Origin: Nocardia lijiangensis NBRC 108240
GTDB lineage: Bacteria > Actinomycetota > Actinomycetes > Mycobacteriales > Mycobacteriaceae
Direction of reading: 5' to 3'
Length of the DNA: 37,493 nt
Assembly (NCBI RefSeq): GCF_001613045.1
Contig: NZ_BDBP01000101.1
Location: forward strand, 1 to 37,493
In this document: one piece after another, positions 16,368 to 23,277 of the stretch
How positions within the stretch are numbered: the stretch's first letter is position 1
Layout: each line of letters opens with the position of its first letter
Translations under genes and position numbers: made by a program
The notes under the pieces: model-generated
Seen by the model: the letters and a program-made list of their open reading frames with translations, nothing else
What the model was told of the DNA's origin: nothing
Database searches by the model: none

Positions 16368-17548
16368 GCGAGCCTGCCCGAGACCGAGATGGTCGAGGTC
16401 TCGGGTACCCGGGTGACGACCCGGGGCGTGGGCCGCAGGAGCTTCCGGTAGACCTGCTCGTAGCCGCGGCCGAGACCGTCGGAGCCGAAGTGCGCCTCGA
16501 CATGGGCCCGGCACGCCGCCGGATCCATGCTCTGCACTTCGGCGATCGCCGCGGTCAGTTCGGCGGGATCGTCGCAGATGCGGCCGGTGACTCCGTCGAC
16601 GACCACCTCCTCGACCGCGCCGCCGCGCAGCGCGACCACCGGGGTGCCGCACACCATCGATTCGATCATCACCATGCCGAAGGGTTCCTCCCAGCGGATC
16701 GGGAACAGCAGGCAGCGCGCACCGGCGAGCAGCTTGCGTTTGGCCTTGGCGTCGGCCATCCCGAAGACATGATCCCGATCGGTGAGCAGCGGACGCACCT
16801 TCTCTTCGAAGTACGCCAGCTCAGGTGGTTCGCTGCACTTGCCCGCGAGGATGAGTGGAATTCCGGCGGCGTGTGCGGCTTCGAGCGCCAGGTGCGGCGC
16901 TTTGCACTCGTTGAACCGGCCGAGGAAGAGCGCGTAGTCCTCCTTCTCGGTCTGGAACGGCCACTCGTCCACGTGCAGCGCATTGTGCACCCGCCCGGTC
17001 CAGTGCAGGTCAGGAGCGAGGACGCGCTGGCGATCGCTGATCGCGACGAGGGACACTTCGTCACCGAGCGCCCGGTAGTACTGGTAGCAGTCGTCCTGGA
17101 CCGGCCCGTGCACGGTGACTACGGTGGGCAAGCCGAGGCCGTAGTACGCCGGTGCGTTGAGCGGGCCCGCGAAGGTGTGGTCGTGCACCAGATCCAGTCC
17201 GTAGGTGGCGTGGTGGCGTTCGATCGCCTTTCGCACCTTCAGCGCGTGCATGACCTCGGGGAACGGCTCGCCGAGTCGTTCGGGCAGCGCTCGGTCCCAG
17301 AGGGGGACGAAGCGAGCCTTGGTACCCGGCTCGCCCGCGCCGAACAGCGTCACATCGTGACCACGCGTTACCAACGAATCGACCAGATCGGCGACTACCG
17401 CCTCGACGCCGCCGTAAGCCTTCGGCGGCACGTCGAAATAGGGCGGAACAACCATCGCTACGCGGAATCGGGTACCAGGGTGATCGATCGAGAGAAGATC
17501 CGAAGCCACACGCTGCGCCGAAACCGGCGCCGAGAACACTGTGCTCAT
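16364..17548 (-). CDS. Glycosyltransferase family 4 protein
   Basis: A 394-residue retaining GT-B glycosyltransferase. The N-terminal lobe shows RVAMVVPPYFDVPPKAYGGVE (glycine-rich acceptor loop), DLVDSLVTRGHDVTLFG and DLVHDHTF. The C-terminal lobe has FLGRFNECKAPHLALEAA and the E-x7-E motif WEEPFGMVMIESM (E288, E296) that binds the nucleotide sugar, followed by CGTPVVALRGGAVEEVV. Sugar donor and acceptor cannot be read off. Coupling with the debranching-type glucosidase suggests a small alpha-glucan or storage-glycan route. The ATG at 17548 has a perfect AAGGAGG; the earlier in-frame start adds 16 unlikely residues. Confidence 0.92.
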   Translation of the reverse strand: MSTVFSAPVSAQRVASDLLSIDHPGTRFRVAMVVPPYFDVPPKAYGGVEAVVADLVDSLVTRGHDVTLFGAGEPGTKARFVPLWDRALPERLGEPFPEVMHALKVRKAIERHHATYGLDLVHDHTFAGPLNAPAYYGLGLPTVVTVHGPVQDDCYQYYRALGDEVSLVAISDRQRVLAPDLHWTGRVHNALHVDEWPFQTEKEDYALFLGRFNECKAPHLALEAAHAAGIPLILAGKCSEPPELAYFEEKVRPLLTDRDHVFGMADAKAKRKLLAGARCLLFPIRWEEPFGMVMIESMVCGTPVVALRGGAVEEVVVDGVTGRICDDPAELTAAIAEVQSMDPAACRAHVEAHFGSDGLGRGYEQVYRKLLRPTPRVVTRVPETSTISVSGRLA

Positions 17549-17840
17549 GACCCTCCTTCCAGGGACACAACCATTGCACTCGCATTCACCCAGCACACCT
17601 GCGCCGAGTGCCTAACGTCGTGGCCGCCGCCGGCGGAGGTGGAGCGAGAACTTCACCGCCGTCCATGGGGCTCTTGGTTGGCCTGTCACAATGGAACGTG
17701 ATCAGGGGAGGCCGAAGGGGTTGTACCTCGTTTGGCCCTTCTCAAACCGATCACTTGCTAGCAATCTTCTTCGTTCCGTTATCGGACTGATAGCTTCTTT
17801 CCGAGTTTGTGCTGATAACCGGTGGTTTCTTGCGGATTAT
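17549..17840. other. AT-richer intergenic stretch, no gene seen
   Basis: No convincing coding region. The part 17740-17835 is only about 45 percent GC, against roughly 70 percent around it. It contains the perfect palindrome TTGCTAGCAA (17755-17764) and an imperfect inverted pair CCGTTATC / GATAACCGG around 17777-17824. It probably holds the GT4 promoter and possibly the end signal of the AlkZ-like gene, both on the minus strand. Confidence 0.5.
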
Positions 17841-18929
17841 TCAGGCGCCGCCGACGACGATTTTGCCTTTTCCGTCGGGCGTGGCGAAAGCCAGCAAACT
17901 TACAGCTTCGGCGCGCAGCGCGGCCTCGTCCGCGGCCGAGAGCGGATGCCAGGGCGTGATGCGCACGGTGTCGTCCTCCAGCGCCCAGCGGCCGTGCACG
18001 AAACCGTCGACGAGGTACATGGGTACACCGGCGGAGGCCTCCTTCGCGGTCCGCTGGCGATCCTCCTCGCTGATCACCCGGCGCCGGTCCTTGTGGCCGA
18101 GCAGCGCGTTGTCGAAGGCGGGCAGGAAGCGCACCGGCACGTCGAGCTCCGGGTCGGCCAGCGGCGCGTCCGGCAGGTCGAACAGCACCCGGTGCCGGTC
18201 GTCGGTGTAGACCACCAGCTCGGCACGCATCTCGTCGACCACCTCGGCGAGCCGGGTGATGCCCGCCCACGCCTGCATGTCCGCGACGGTCGCCGGGCCG
18301 AAGGCGGCGAGGTAGCGGCGGATGAGCGCCGCGGGGTCGGGCGCGGCCATCGGCGCGCCGATCCACTCCTCGGCGAGACTCACGGTGACATAGCGATTGC
18401 GCCACCTGCCCCACGCGCCGGTGTCCGGTCCGTGCACGAGCGGCACGAGCAGTTCGACGGTCTCGGCGAGCCTGCGGACGTGCCGGTCCGGAAACCGATC
18501 GGCGAGCAACTTGCCGAAATCGCTGCGGCTCAACTGTTTTCCGGCCAGCGACGCGCGACCCGCCGCGGCGAGTTCGGCCAGGTCGATGCCGTCGATCTCG
18601 TCGCGGTAGTACGCGGCGTTGAGCGCCGTGTTCACCACCGGCTGCACGGTGGGGCGCAGCCAGCGGAAGTCGGCGCTGTCGGCCAGGTGTACGGTGCGGC
18701 GAATCATGGTGGAGCGCACCAGCTTCCGGTCGCGCAACAGGGCAGCGAGGTCGTCGTGCCGGAACTCGGCCAAGCGTGTCCAGAGACCGATATAGGGCCA
18801 ATTGGGTTCCTGTCCCTGCACCGCGACGAGGTGCCTGACGAGCTCGAACGGCGTCAGATCCACCCGCTCCGCCAGCTTCTGGCGCAGCAGCAGGGTCCGG
18901 TTCAGCTCGCGTAGCGATAGTTCCGTCAT
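17841..18929 (-). CDS. AlkZ-like winged-helix DNA glycosylase family protein (HTH_42)
   Basis: The 362-residue protein belongs to the winged-helix family that includes E. coli YcaQ/AlkX and Streptomyces AlkZ, glycosylases acting on bulky alkylated bases and interstrand crosslinks. It shows the N-terminal ELNRTLLLRQKLAER helix, then VAVQGQEPNWPYIGLWTRL, where Q38-G-Q40 fits the catalytic QxQ motif of the AlkZ-like branch rather than the QxD of YcaQ. Next come STMIRRTVHLADSADFRWL, LAAFGPATVADMQAWAGI and the C-terminal VDGFVHGRWALEDD region. Function is inferred from the family; no antibiotic cluster is visible nearby, so a general repair role is likely. The CMD gene lies 52 nt upstream on the same strand. 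Confidence 0.82.
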   Translation of the reverse strand: MTELSLRELNRTLLLRQKLAERVDLTPFELVRHLVAVQGQEPNWPYIGLWTRLAEFRHDDLAALLRDRKLVRSTMIRRTVHLADSADFRWLRPTVQPVVNTALNAAYYRDEIDGIDLAELAAAGRASLAGKQLSRSDFGKLLADRFPDRHVRRLAETVELLVPLVHGPDTGAWGRWRNRYVTVSLAEEWIGAPMAAPDPAALIRRYLAAFGPATVADMQAWAGITRLAEVVDEMRAELVVYTDDRHRVLFDLPDAPLADPELDVPVRFLPAFDNALLGHKDRRRVISEEDRQRTAKEASAGVPMYLVDGFVHGRWALEDDTVRITPWHPLSAADEAALRAEAVSLLAFATPDGKGKIVVGGA

Positions 18930-18981
18930 GTCCCCATCCTGGCCGAGACCACCGACAAGCCGACCGGTCCGGTCGAGCCGG

Positions 18982-19422
18982 TCAGACGGGCTCGGGTCGC
19001 ATGCGCAGCGGCACGCCGATCCGGTTCCAGAGGTTGATCATCGCGGTGACGGCGACCAGACCCGCCCGCGCGCCCCCCTCGAAGTGCTTCTCCACATCGG
19101 CCCAGATCTCGTCGCTCACACCGTGTTCGCCGAGGCGGGTCACCGCTTCGGTATACGCCAGCGCCGCCCGCTCGGCTTCGGTGTAGAGCGCCGATTCGCG
19201 CCAGGCGTCGAGCTGGAAGATGCGCTTCTCGGTCTCGCCCGCCAGGCGCGCGTCGGTGGTGTGCATATCGATGCAGTACACGCAGCCGTTGATCTGGGAG
19301 GCCCTGATCTTCACCAGTTCCCGGACGACCGGGTCCAAGGGGCCGCGCCGGATCGCGCCCTCGGCGGCGATCCACGCCTGGTACACCTCGGGCGCGAGTT
19401 GCGGCAGCTTCATCCGTGACAC
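18982..19422 (-). CDS. Carboxymuconolactone decarboxylase / AhpD-like protein
   Basis: A 146-residue member of the CMD superfamily. The core has ELVKIRASQINGCVYCIDMH with the redox CxxC (C47, C50) and a following histidine (H54), the AhpD-type arrangement that supports peroxidase or disulfide-reductase activity, and then the LYTEAERAALAYTEAVTRL and MINLWNRIGVPL helices of the second half. Start chosen is GTG 19422 because AAGGA lies 7 nt upstream; the ATG three codons further in is an alternative. It may be transcribed together with the AlkZ-like gene. Physiological substrate unknown. Confidence 0.87.
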   Translation of the reverse strand: MSRMKLPQLAPEVYQAWIAAEGAIRRGPLDPVVRELVKIRASQINGCVYCIDMHTTDARLAGETEKRIFQLDAWRESALYTEAERAALAYTEAVTRLGEHGVSDEIWADVEKHFEGGARAGLVAVTAMINLWNRIGVPLRMRPEPV

Positions 19423-19503
19423 GTCGTCATCCTTTCGTCGTGGTTTCGCCCTACGCACCTGAGACGAAACGACGCCGAGAAATGTGACAACAGTGCGCTT
19501 TCT

Positions 19504-19845
19504 TCATGATTCGATCAGCCGCGGCGGCGGTGTGCCGTGCGGCAGTTTCGGGCCGACCGCGACCAGGCTGCCCGGGGTCCGGCCCCGCCCCCAGCCCAGC
19601 TTCTCGCGATAGCGGCCGATGTGGTCCTCGGGGATCGCCGCGCCTTTCGGCAGCGGCGTGGATTCGGGATCGACGTAGAGCGCGTCGGTGGGGCAGTAGG
19701 CCTCGCACATGAAGCAGGTCTGGCAGTCGGATTGCCGTGCGATGACCGGGATTCCGGACGCGGTGCGGTCGAAGACGTCGGTCGGGCACGCGTCCACGCA
19801 TTTGTCGCAGCCGATGCAGTCCGCGGCGCGCAGCAGTTCGATCAC
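19504..19845 (-). CDS. Two-[4Fe-4S] ferredoxin family protein (AprB-like partner)
   Basis: A 113-residue iron-sulfur protein with two complete cluster motifs, CIGCDKCVDACP (C10, C13, C16, C20) and CQTCFMCEAYCP (C41, C44, C47, C51), followed by a tail of about 60 residues (HIGRYREKLGWGRG). Such a protein would pass electrons to or from the flavoprotein encoded just before it, with which it overlaps by four bases (GTGA). The pair resembles AprB and AprA, the subunits of adenylylsulfate reductase, but AprB is longer, so the reaction is not assigned. The GTG start at 19845 places the first cysteine at the usual distance; upstream residues lie inside the flavoprotein gene. Confidence 0.87.
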   Translation of the reverse strand: MIELLRAADCIGCDKCVDACPTDVFDRTASGIPVIARQSDCQTCFMCEAYCPTDALYVDPESTPLPKGAAIPEDHIGRYREKLGWGRGRTPGSLVAVGPKLPHGTPPPRLIES

Positions 19846-21437
19846 GACGCCACCGCCAGGGTGGTGTTGCCTGCGGGTGCGGTGCCGGTCCACACCGCGT
19901 CGAGTCCACCGGACAGGACGTGATGGCGCTGCGCCGGATCCAGCTCCGGGTGGTCGGCGCGCTTGCTCATGCCGCGGGTTTCGGTGCGCGCCAACGTCGA
20001 CGCGTACATCAGCCTGCCGACCGCGGTGATGGCCGCGGCCTGCCTGGCCCGGACGCGCTCGTCTCCGGTGCGTCCGCCGAGGCCTTCGCTCGCGCGCAGC
20101 CAGATCGCGTCCAGCTCGGCCAGTGCCGGACGCACCCGATCACCGTGGCGCAGATAGTTCTTCTCGAACGGAATCAGCTCGGCCTGCGCGGCTTCGACCA
20201 CTTCGGTCGCCGTGACGGTTTCGGCTCCATCGGAGCGCAACCCGACTCGCCCCGCGCCCCACAGGCGCTCGTCCGCGCCGCGCCCGTTGCGCAGCGCGAA
20301 CTCGGCCGCCCCTCGACCCGCCCAGCTGCCCGAAGACATGGCCCACGCCGAATTGTGGCTGCCGCCACCGGTGAAGCCGCCGCAGATAAGCTCCCTGGTC
20401 GCGGCGTCGCCCGCCGCATACAGCCCCGGCACGGTGGTGGCGCAGTCGTCGTCGATCACGTCGATGCCGCCGGTGCCGCGCACCGTGCCCTCGGCGAGCA
20501 GGTCGACCTCGAAGCGGTCGGTGAACGGATCGATGCCGCGCCTGTCGAACTGCAGGAAGAAGTTCGGCTGGCCGAGGCGCATCTGCTCCTGCACGCTCGC
20601 GTCGGCGCGATCCAATTGTGCGAAGACCTTCTCGGTCAACAGCGTTCGCGCGATCACCGAGCGGCCCTTCGTCGAGCCCGCGCCCTCCAGCACACGACCG
20701 TCCTCGTGGAAGAAGGTGGCGTAGCCGTAGTACGCGGTCTTGGTGATGGTGGAGCCCTTGGGCACGAGGGCGTAGGCGTTGGAGAACTCCATGCCGGAGA
20801 AGCGCGCGCCCACCTCGGCGGCCATCAGCGCGCCGTCCCCGGTGTCCACATTCGTGCCGAGTGCCCTGGACAGGAACGCGCAGCCGCCGGTGGCGAGCAC
20901 CACCGCGCCCGCGGTGATCCGGTAGTCCCGGGCCGGCCTGCGCTGATAGCCCGCCGCGCCGCGCACCGTGCCGTCGTCGTCGACCAGCAGCTCCAGCGCG
21001 GGCGAGTGATCGAGGATGCGCACGCCGATTCGCTTGAGCCAGGCCCGCATTCGGCGCATGTACTCCGGGCCCTGCACCCCGGTGCGGATCTGCTCGCCCG
21101 TCGCCGGGTCGACAGGGAACGGATAGCGGCCTTCGACGGCGAGCCGATTCATGTTGGCGTAGGTCTGATCCAGGACCCGGTCCATCCAGTAGTGGTCGGC
21201 CAGGTGCCCGCCCAGCGCCTCGCGGCTGGCCTTGGCGTTGGCGCGGGCGGTCGCCTCGGGCGCGACGTACCAGACGCCGGTGCCGGACGGCGCCGTCGCG
21301 CCGCTGGTTCCGCAGTAGCCCTTGTCCACCAGGGTCACCTCGGCGCCCGCCTCGGCCGCGTGGATGGCCGCCCACGCCGCCGCGGGCCCGCCGCCGATCA
21401 CCAGGACATCGGTGCTGGTCTGCCATGGTTCGGTCAT
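19842..21437 (-). CDS. FAD-binding oxidoreductase, fumarate-reductase / AprA-like flavoprotein
   Basis: A 531-residue flavoprotein of the succinate dehydrogenase/fumarate reductase superfamily. It has the FAD dinucleotide fold TDVLVIGGGPAAAWAAIHAAEAG with TLVDKG, the FAD-loop GTSGATAPSG, AGAVVLATGGCAFL, GDGALMAAEVGARFSGMEF, and the C-terminal FAD segment VPGLYAAGDAATRELICGGFTGGGSH, then a helical cap domain. Coupled to a two-cluster ferredoxin, it looks like the AprBA or related two-subunit oxidoreductases. Sulfur-compound oxidation or reduction is the leading guess, but the substrate is unproven. AGGAG lies 7 nt before the ATG. A short ORF with adjacent cysteine codons precedes it (21466-21528). 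Confidence 0.87.
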   Translation of the reverse strand: MTEPWQTSTDVLVIGGGPAAAWAAIHAAEAGAEVTLVDKGYCGTSGATAPSGTGVWYVAPEATARANAKASREALGGHLADHYWMDRVLDQTYANMNRLAVEGRYPFPVDPATGEQIRTGVQGPEYMRRMRAWLKRIGVRILDHSPALELLVDDDGTVRGAAGYQRRPARDYRITAGAVVLATGGCAFLSRALGTNVDTGDGALMAAEVGARFSGMEFSNAYALVPKGSTITKTAYYGYATFFHEDGRVLEGAGSTKGRSVIARTLLTEKVFAQLDRADASVQEQMRLGQPNFFLQFDRRGIDPFTDRFEVDLLAEGTVRGTGGIDVIDDDCATTVPGLYAAGDAATRELICGGFTGGGSHNSAWAMSSGSWAGRGAAEFALRNGRGADERLWGAGRVGLRSDGAETVTATEVVEAAQAELIPFEKNYLRHGDRVRPALAELDAIWLRASEGLGGRTGDERVRARQAAAITAVGRLMYASTLARTETRGMSKRADHPELDPAQRHHVLSGGLDAVWTGTAPAGNTTLAVAS

Positions 21438-21465
21438 AGGTCGGCTCCTGTCGGTGCGTCGGGAT

Positions 21466-21528
21466 TCACGCCGAGTGCGAGCAGCAGCCGGCGACGGGGG
21501 AGGTGACCGGATCCACTGGAAGCGTCAT
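21466..21528 (-). CDS. Putative 20-residue leader peptide with Cys-Cys pair
   Basis: An ATG at 21528 opens a 20-codon reading frame whose codons 15 and 16 are both TGC (Cys-Cys), four codons before the stop; the stop lies 28 nt ahead of the flavoprotein ATG. Short ORFs with consecutive cysteine codons act as cysteine-sensing attenuators ahead of sulfur genes in mycobacteria. Here there is no clear ribosome-binding site, and the predicted -10 (TATCAC near 21559-21554) would leave a short leader. Translation is therefore uncertain. Confidence 0.4.
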   Translation of the reverse strand: MTLPVDPVTSPVAGCCSHSA

Positions 21529-21782
21529 CTGGCAACGGTCCCAACACGAGTGATACTGGCCGAAAACCTAAGGCCGCCAGGCTCGTGGCGAAATGGTTCG
21601 GATCAGCGCGATCCTGACGAGTGCCTGTAGCCGGTTTCCGCGAGACTCTGGAATTCGGCTGCGCACACGTCTGGAAACCCCGTCCCGGCGCGCATCCTCG
21701 AGGGGCAGGCACGCCCGATGACTTGTAGGGTTCATGGCGGGCCGGAGGGTGTCCGGCGGGATGCACGGAGAAAGGGACGCGG
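21529..21782. other. Divergent intergenic region
   Basis: Separates the minus-strand flavoprotein operon from a plus-strand gene and should carry both promoters. Apart from a weak -10-like TATCAC on the minus strand near 21556, I see no clear promoter pair, repeat or gene. Confidence 0.4.
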
Positions 21783-22304
21783 GTGTCGGACGCATCGGTC
21801 GAGGTGCTGCTTGACGACTTCGAGAACAAGGACAAGTGGGACCTCGACGGGAACGGGGCGAGCCTGACACACCTCACCACGTTCGCCGAGGGCGCGCCGA
21901 GCAAGACGCCCGGCATCTACGCCGACGGCGCCGCCGGTTCGGACCACCGCGCACTCGTGCTGCTGGTCCGCACCGCGACCCCCGACCTCGAGGTCGAGCT
22001 GGTGGCCAAACCGGGGCAATCGTTCTCGATCGCCGGACGGTTGGCGGTGGTGAACCTGTGGGTGCGTTCGCCGCACGCATCGATTCAGGTGTCCGCGCGC
22101 CTCGGCAGCGTCGAGGGCGAGCGAGAGCTGGCGCTCGGCCGCATCACCGCGGACCCCGAGTGGCAGCGCCTCGGGCACGAACCGGCCGAGGCGATCGCCG
22201 ACGCCGAGTTCCTCGCACTGAAGATCCGGCTCACCGAGGTCGTGAAGCGGGAAGGCGAGGTCATGATCCTGCTGGACGACCTGACCGCCCGAACCACGGC
22301 GTGA
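21783..22304 (+). CDS. Hypothetical protein, beta-sandwich-like
   Basis: A 173-residue protein I cannot assign. It starts with VEVLLDDFENKDKWDLDGNG, a DDFE...W pattern often seen at the first strand of carbohydrate-binding-module or galactose-binding-like beta-sandwiches. It continues with alternating strands (HRALVLLVRT, DLEVELVAKPGQSFSIAGRL, VVNLWVRSPHASIQVSARL, FLALKIRLTEVV) and ends with EVMILLDDLTA. No signal peptide or membrane segment is visible, so a cytoplasmic or shielded role is more likely than secretion. GGAG and AAAGGG precede the GTG start. It is a monocistronic gene ending in a small tandem repeat and a strong terminator. Confidence 0.7.
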   Translation: MSDASVEVLLDDFENKDKWDLDGNGASLTHLTTFAEGAPSKTPGIYADGAAGSDHRALVLLVRTATPDLEVELVAKPGQSFSIAGRLAVVNLWVRSPHASIQVSARLGSVEGERELALGRITADPEWQRLGHEPAEAIADAEFLALKIRLTEVVKREGEVMILLDDLTARTTA

Positions 22305-22331
22305 CGCCAGAAACCACGGTGTGACAACAGA
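22292..22331 (+). repeat. Two tandem copies of a 20-bp unit across the stop codon
   Basis: Units 22292-22311 and 22312-22331 match at 17 of 20 positions. The first copy holds the last codons and stop of the hypothetical gene; the second repeats the stop context downstream. Looks like a recent local duplication. Confidence 0.75.
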
Positions 22332-22333
22332 AA

Positions 22334-22373
22334 CGAGGACAGCCCCCGCGCTGAAGCACGGGGGCTGTCCTCG
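22334..22373. terminator. Bidirectional terminator between hypothetical gene and kdpC
   Basis: A perfect 15-bp stem (22334-22348 with 22359-22373; core ACAGCCCCCG / CGGGGGCTGT) with a 10-nt loop separates two convergent genes. No long T-run on either side, but stem length and position make termination very likely. Confidence 0.82.
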
Positions 22374-22391
22374 ACGGTGGTGAGCCGAGGC

Positions 22392-23276
22392 TCAGCCGCT
22401 GAAGGGATGGGTGCGGTCCAGGTCGAGGTTCAGCTCGACCACGTTGACCCGCGCCTCTCCGAGGAACCCGAGGGTTCGGTCTTGGGTGTGTGACGCGACG
22501 AGCTCACGCACCTGCTCCTCGGACATGTTGCGTGCCTTGGCGATCCGCGGCACCTGGAGCTCCGCGTAGGCGGGGGAGATGTGCGGGTCGAGGCCGCTGC
22601 CGCTGGCGGTGACCGCGTCGGCGGGCACGACCGGGTCGGCGGGGGCGTCGCCGAGAATCGGCACGATACGACCGACCGAGTAGTCCATATCGGGCTCGGC
22701 GCACTGGACCTGAACCCCGTGGTAGGCGTCGACGAAGGGCACCGCCGGGCACGCCTGGTTCACGCTGATCACCTGGACCGGACGCGAGACCTCGCCGTCG
22801 GCATCGCGCGGCCCGATCACCGAGAGCACCGCGCCGACACCGTCACTGGTGCAGAACGGGCGGGAACCGTCGACCCCCTCACGGTCGCCGATCTCCTTGC
22901 TTCGCGCGCACACGGTGGTCAGCAGGCTTGCGCGCCCCTCGGGGTCGAAGACGTTCTGGTCCACGATGTCCTCGGGGCCCAGATTGCTCGCCGCGGTGGA
23001 CAGCGGGTCGTAGCCGTCGCCCGCGGCGGACGGCCTGCTCTGGAAGTACTGGGTGAGTGCGGCGCCGTCGGCGTCGGTGAACGACTGGCCGATCAGGCTG
23101 CTGCCCACCACGTTTCCTTCCGAGGTCAGCAGCGAGCCGTCGGCTTTCTCGTTCAGCCCCGGCAGCTGGCCGACCGCGAAAACCGCCAGCGGATAGACGA
23201 TTCCGGTGATCGCGGTCAGCACGAGCAGGGCACGCAGCGCGGCCAGATGCTGACGGATCCAAGTGGACATACGCAT
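22392..23276 (-). CDS. kdpC: Potassium-transporting ATPase subunit KdpC, enlarged form
   Basis: KdpC is the single-pass subunit that assists KdpFAB assembly and ATP affinity in the high-affinity potassium pump. The 294-residue protein has the N-terminal membrane helix (LRALLVLTAITGIVYPLAVFAVGQL), GSSLIGQSF, YFQSRPSAAGDGYDPLSTAASNLGP, and, late, ASGSGLDPHISPAYAELQVPRIA plus RTLGFLGEARVNVVELNLDLD, all family hallmarks. Between SNLGP and the SGSGLDPHISP segment lies an insertion of roughly 110 residues (about 105-215), containing several cysteines, absent from the roughly 190-residue enterobacterial proteins. Enlarged KdpC is known from other actinobacteria. It begins one base after the kdpB stop. 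Confidence 0.95.
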   Translation of the reverse strand: MRMSTWIRQHLAALRALLVLTAITGIVYPLAVFAVGQLPGLNEKADGSLLTSEGNVVGSSLIGQSFTDADGAALTQYFQSRPSAAGDGYDPLSTAASNLGPEDIVDQNVFDPEGRASLLTTVCARSKEIGDREGVDGSRPFCTSDGVGAVLSVIGPRDADGEVSRPVQVISVNQACPAVPFVDAYHGVQVQCAEPDMDYSVGRIVPILGDAPADPVVPADAVTASGSGLDPHISPAYAELQVPRIAKARNMSEEQVRELVASHTQDRTLGFLGEARVNVVELNLDLDRTHPFSG

Positions 23277-23277
23277 T

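Noticed and set aside
16368..16652. N-terminal extension of the debranching enzyme
   Set aside because: It would lie inside the GT4 gene in another frame and is Arg/Gly-rich nonsense; the GTG with 4-bp overlap is the natural start.
21434..21916. Minus-strand open frame whose stop overlaps the flavoprotein ATG
   Set aside because: Low-complexity Arg/Pro/Ser sequence without motif; only the short Cys-Cys frame within this region was kept as a candidate.
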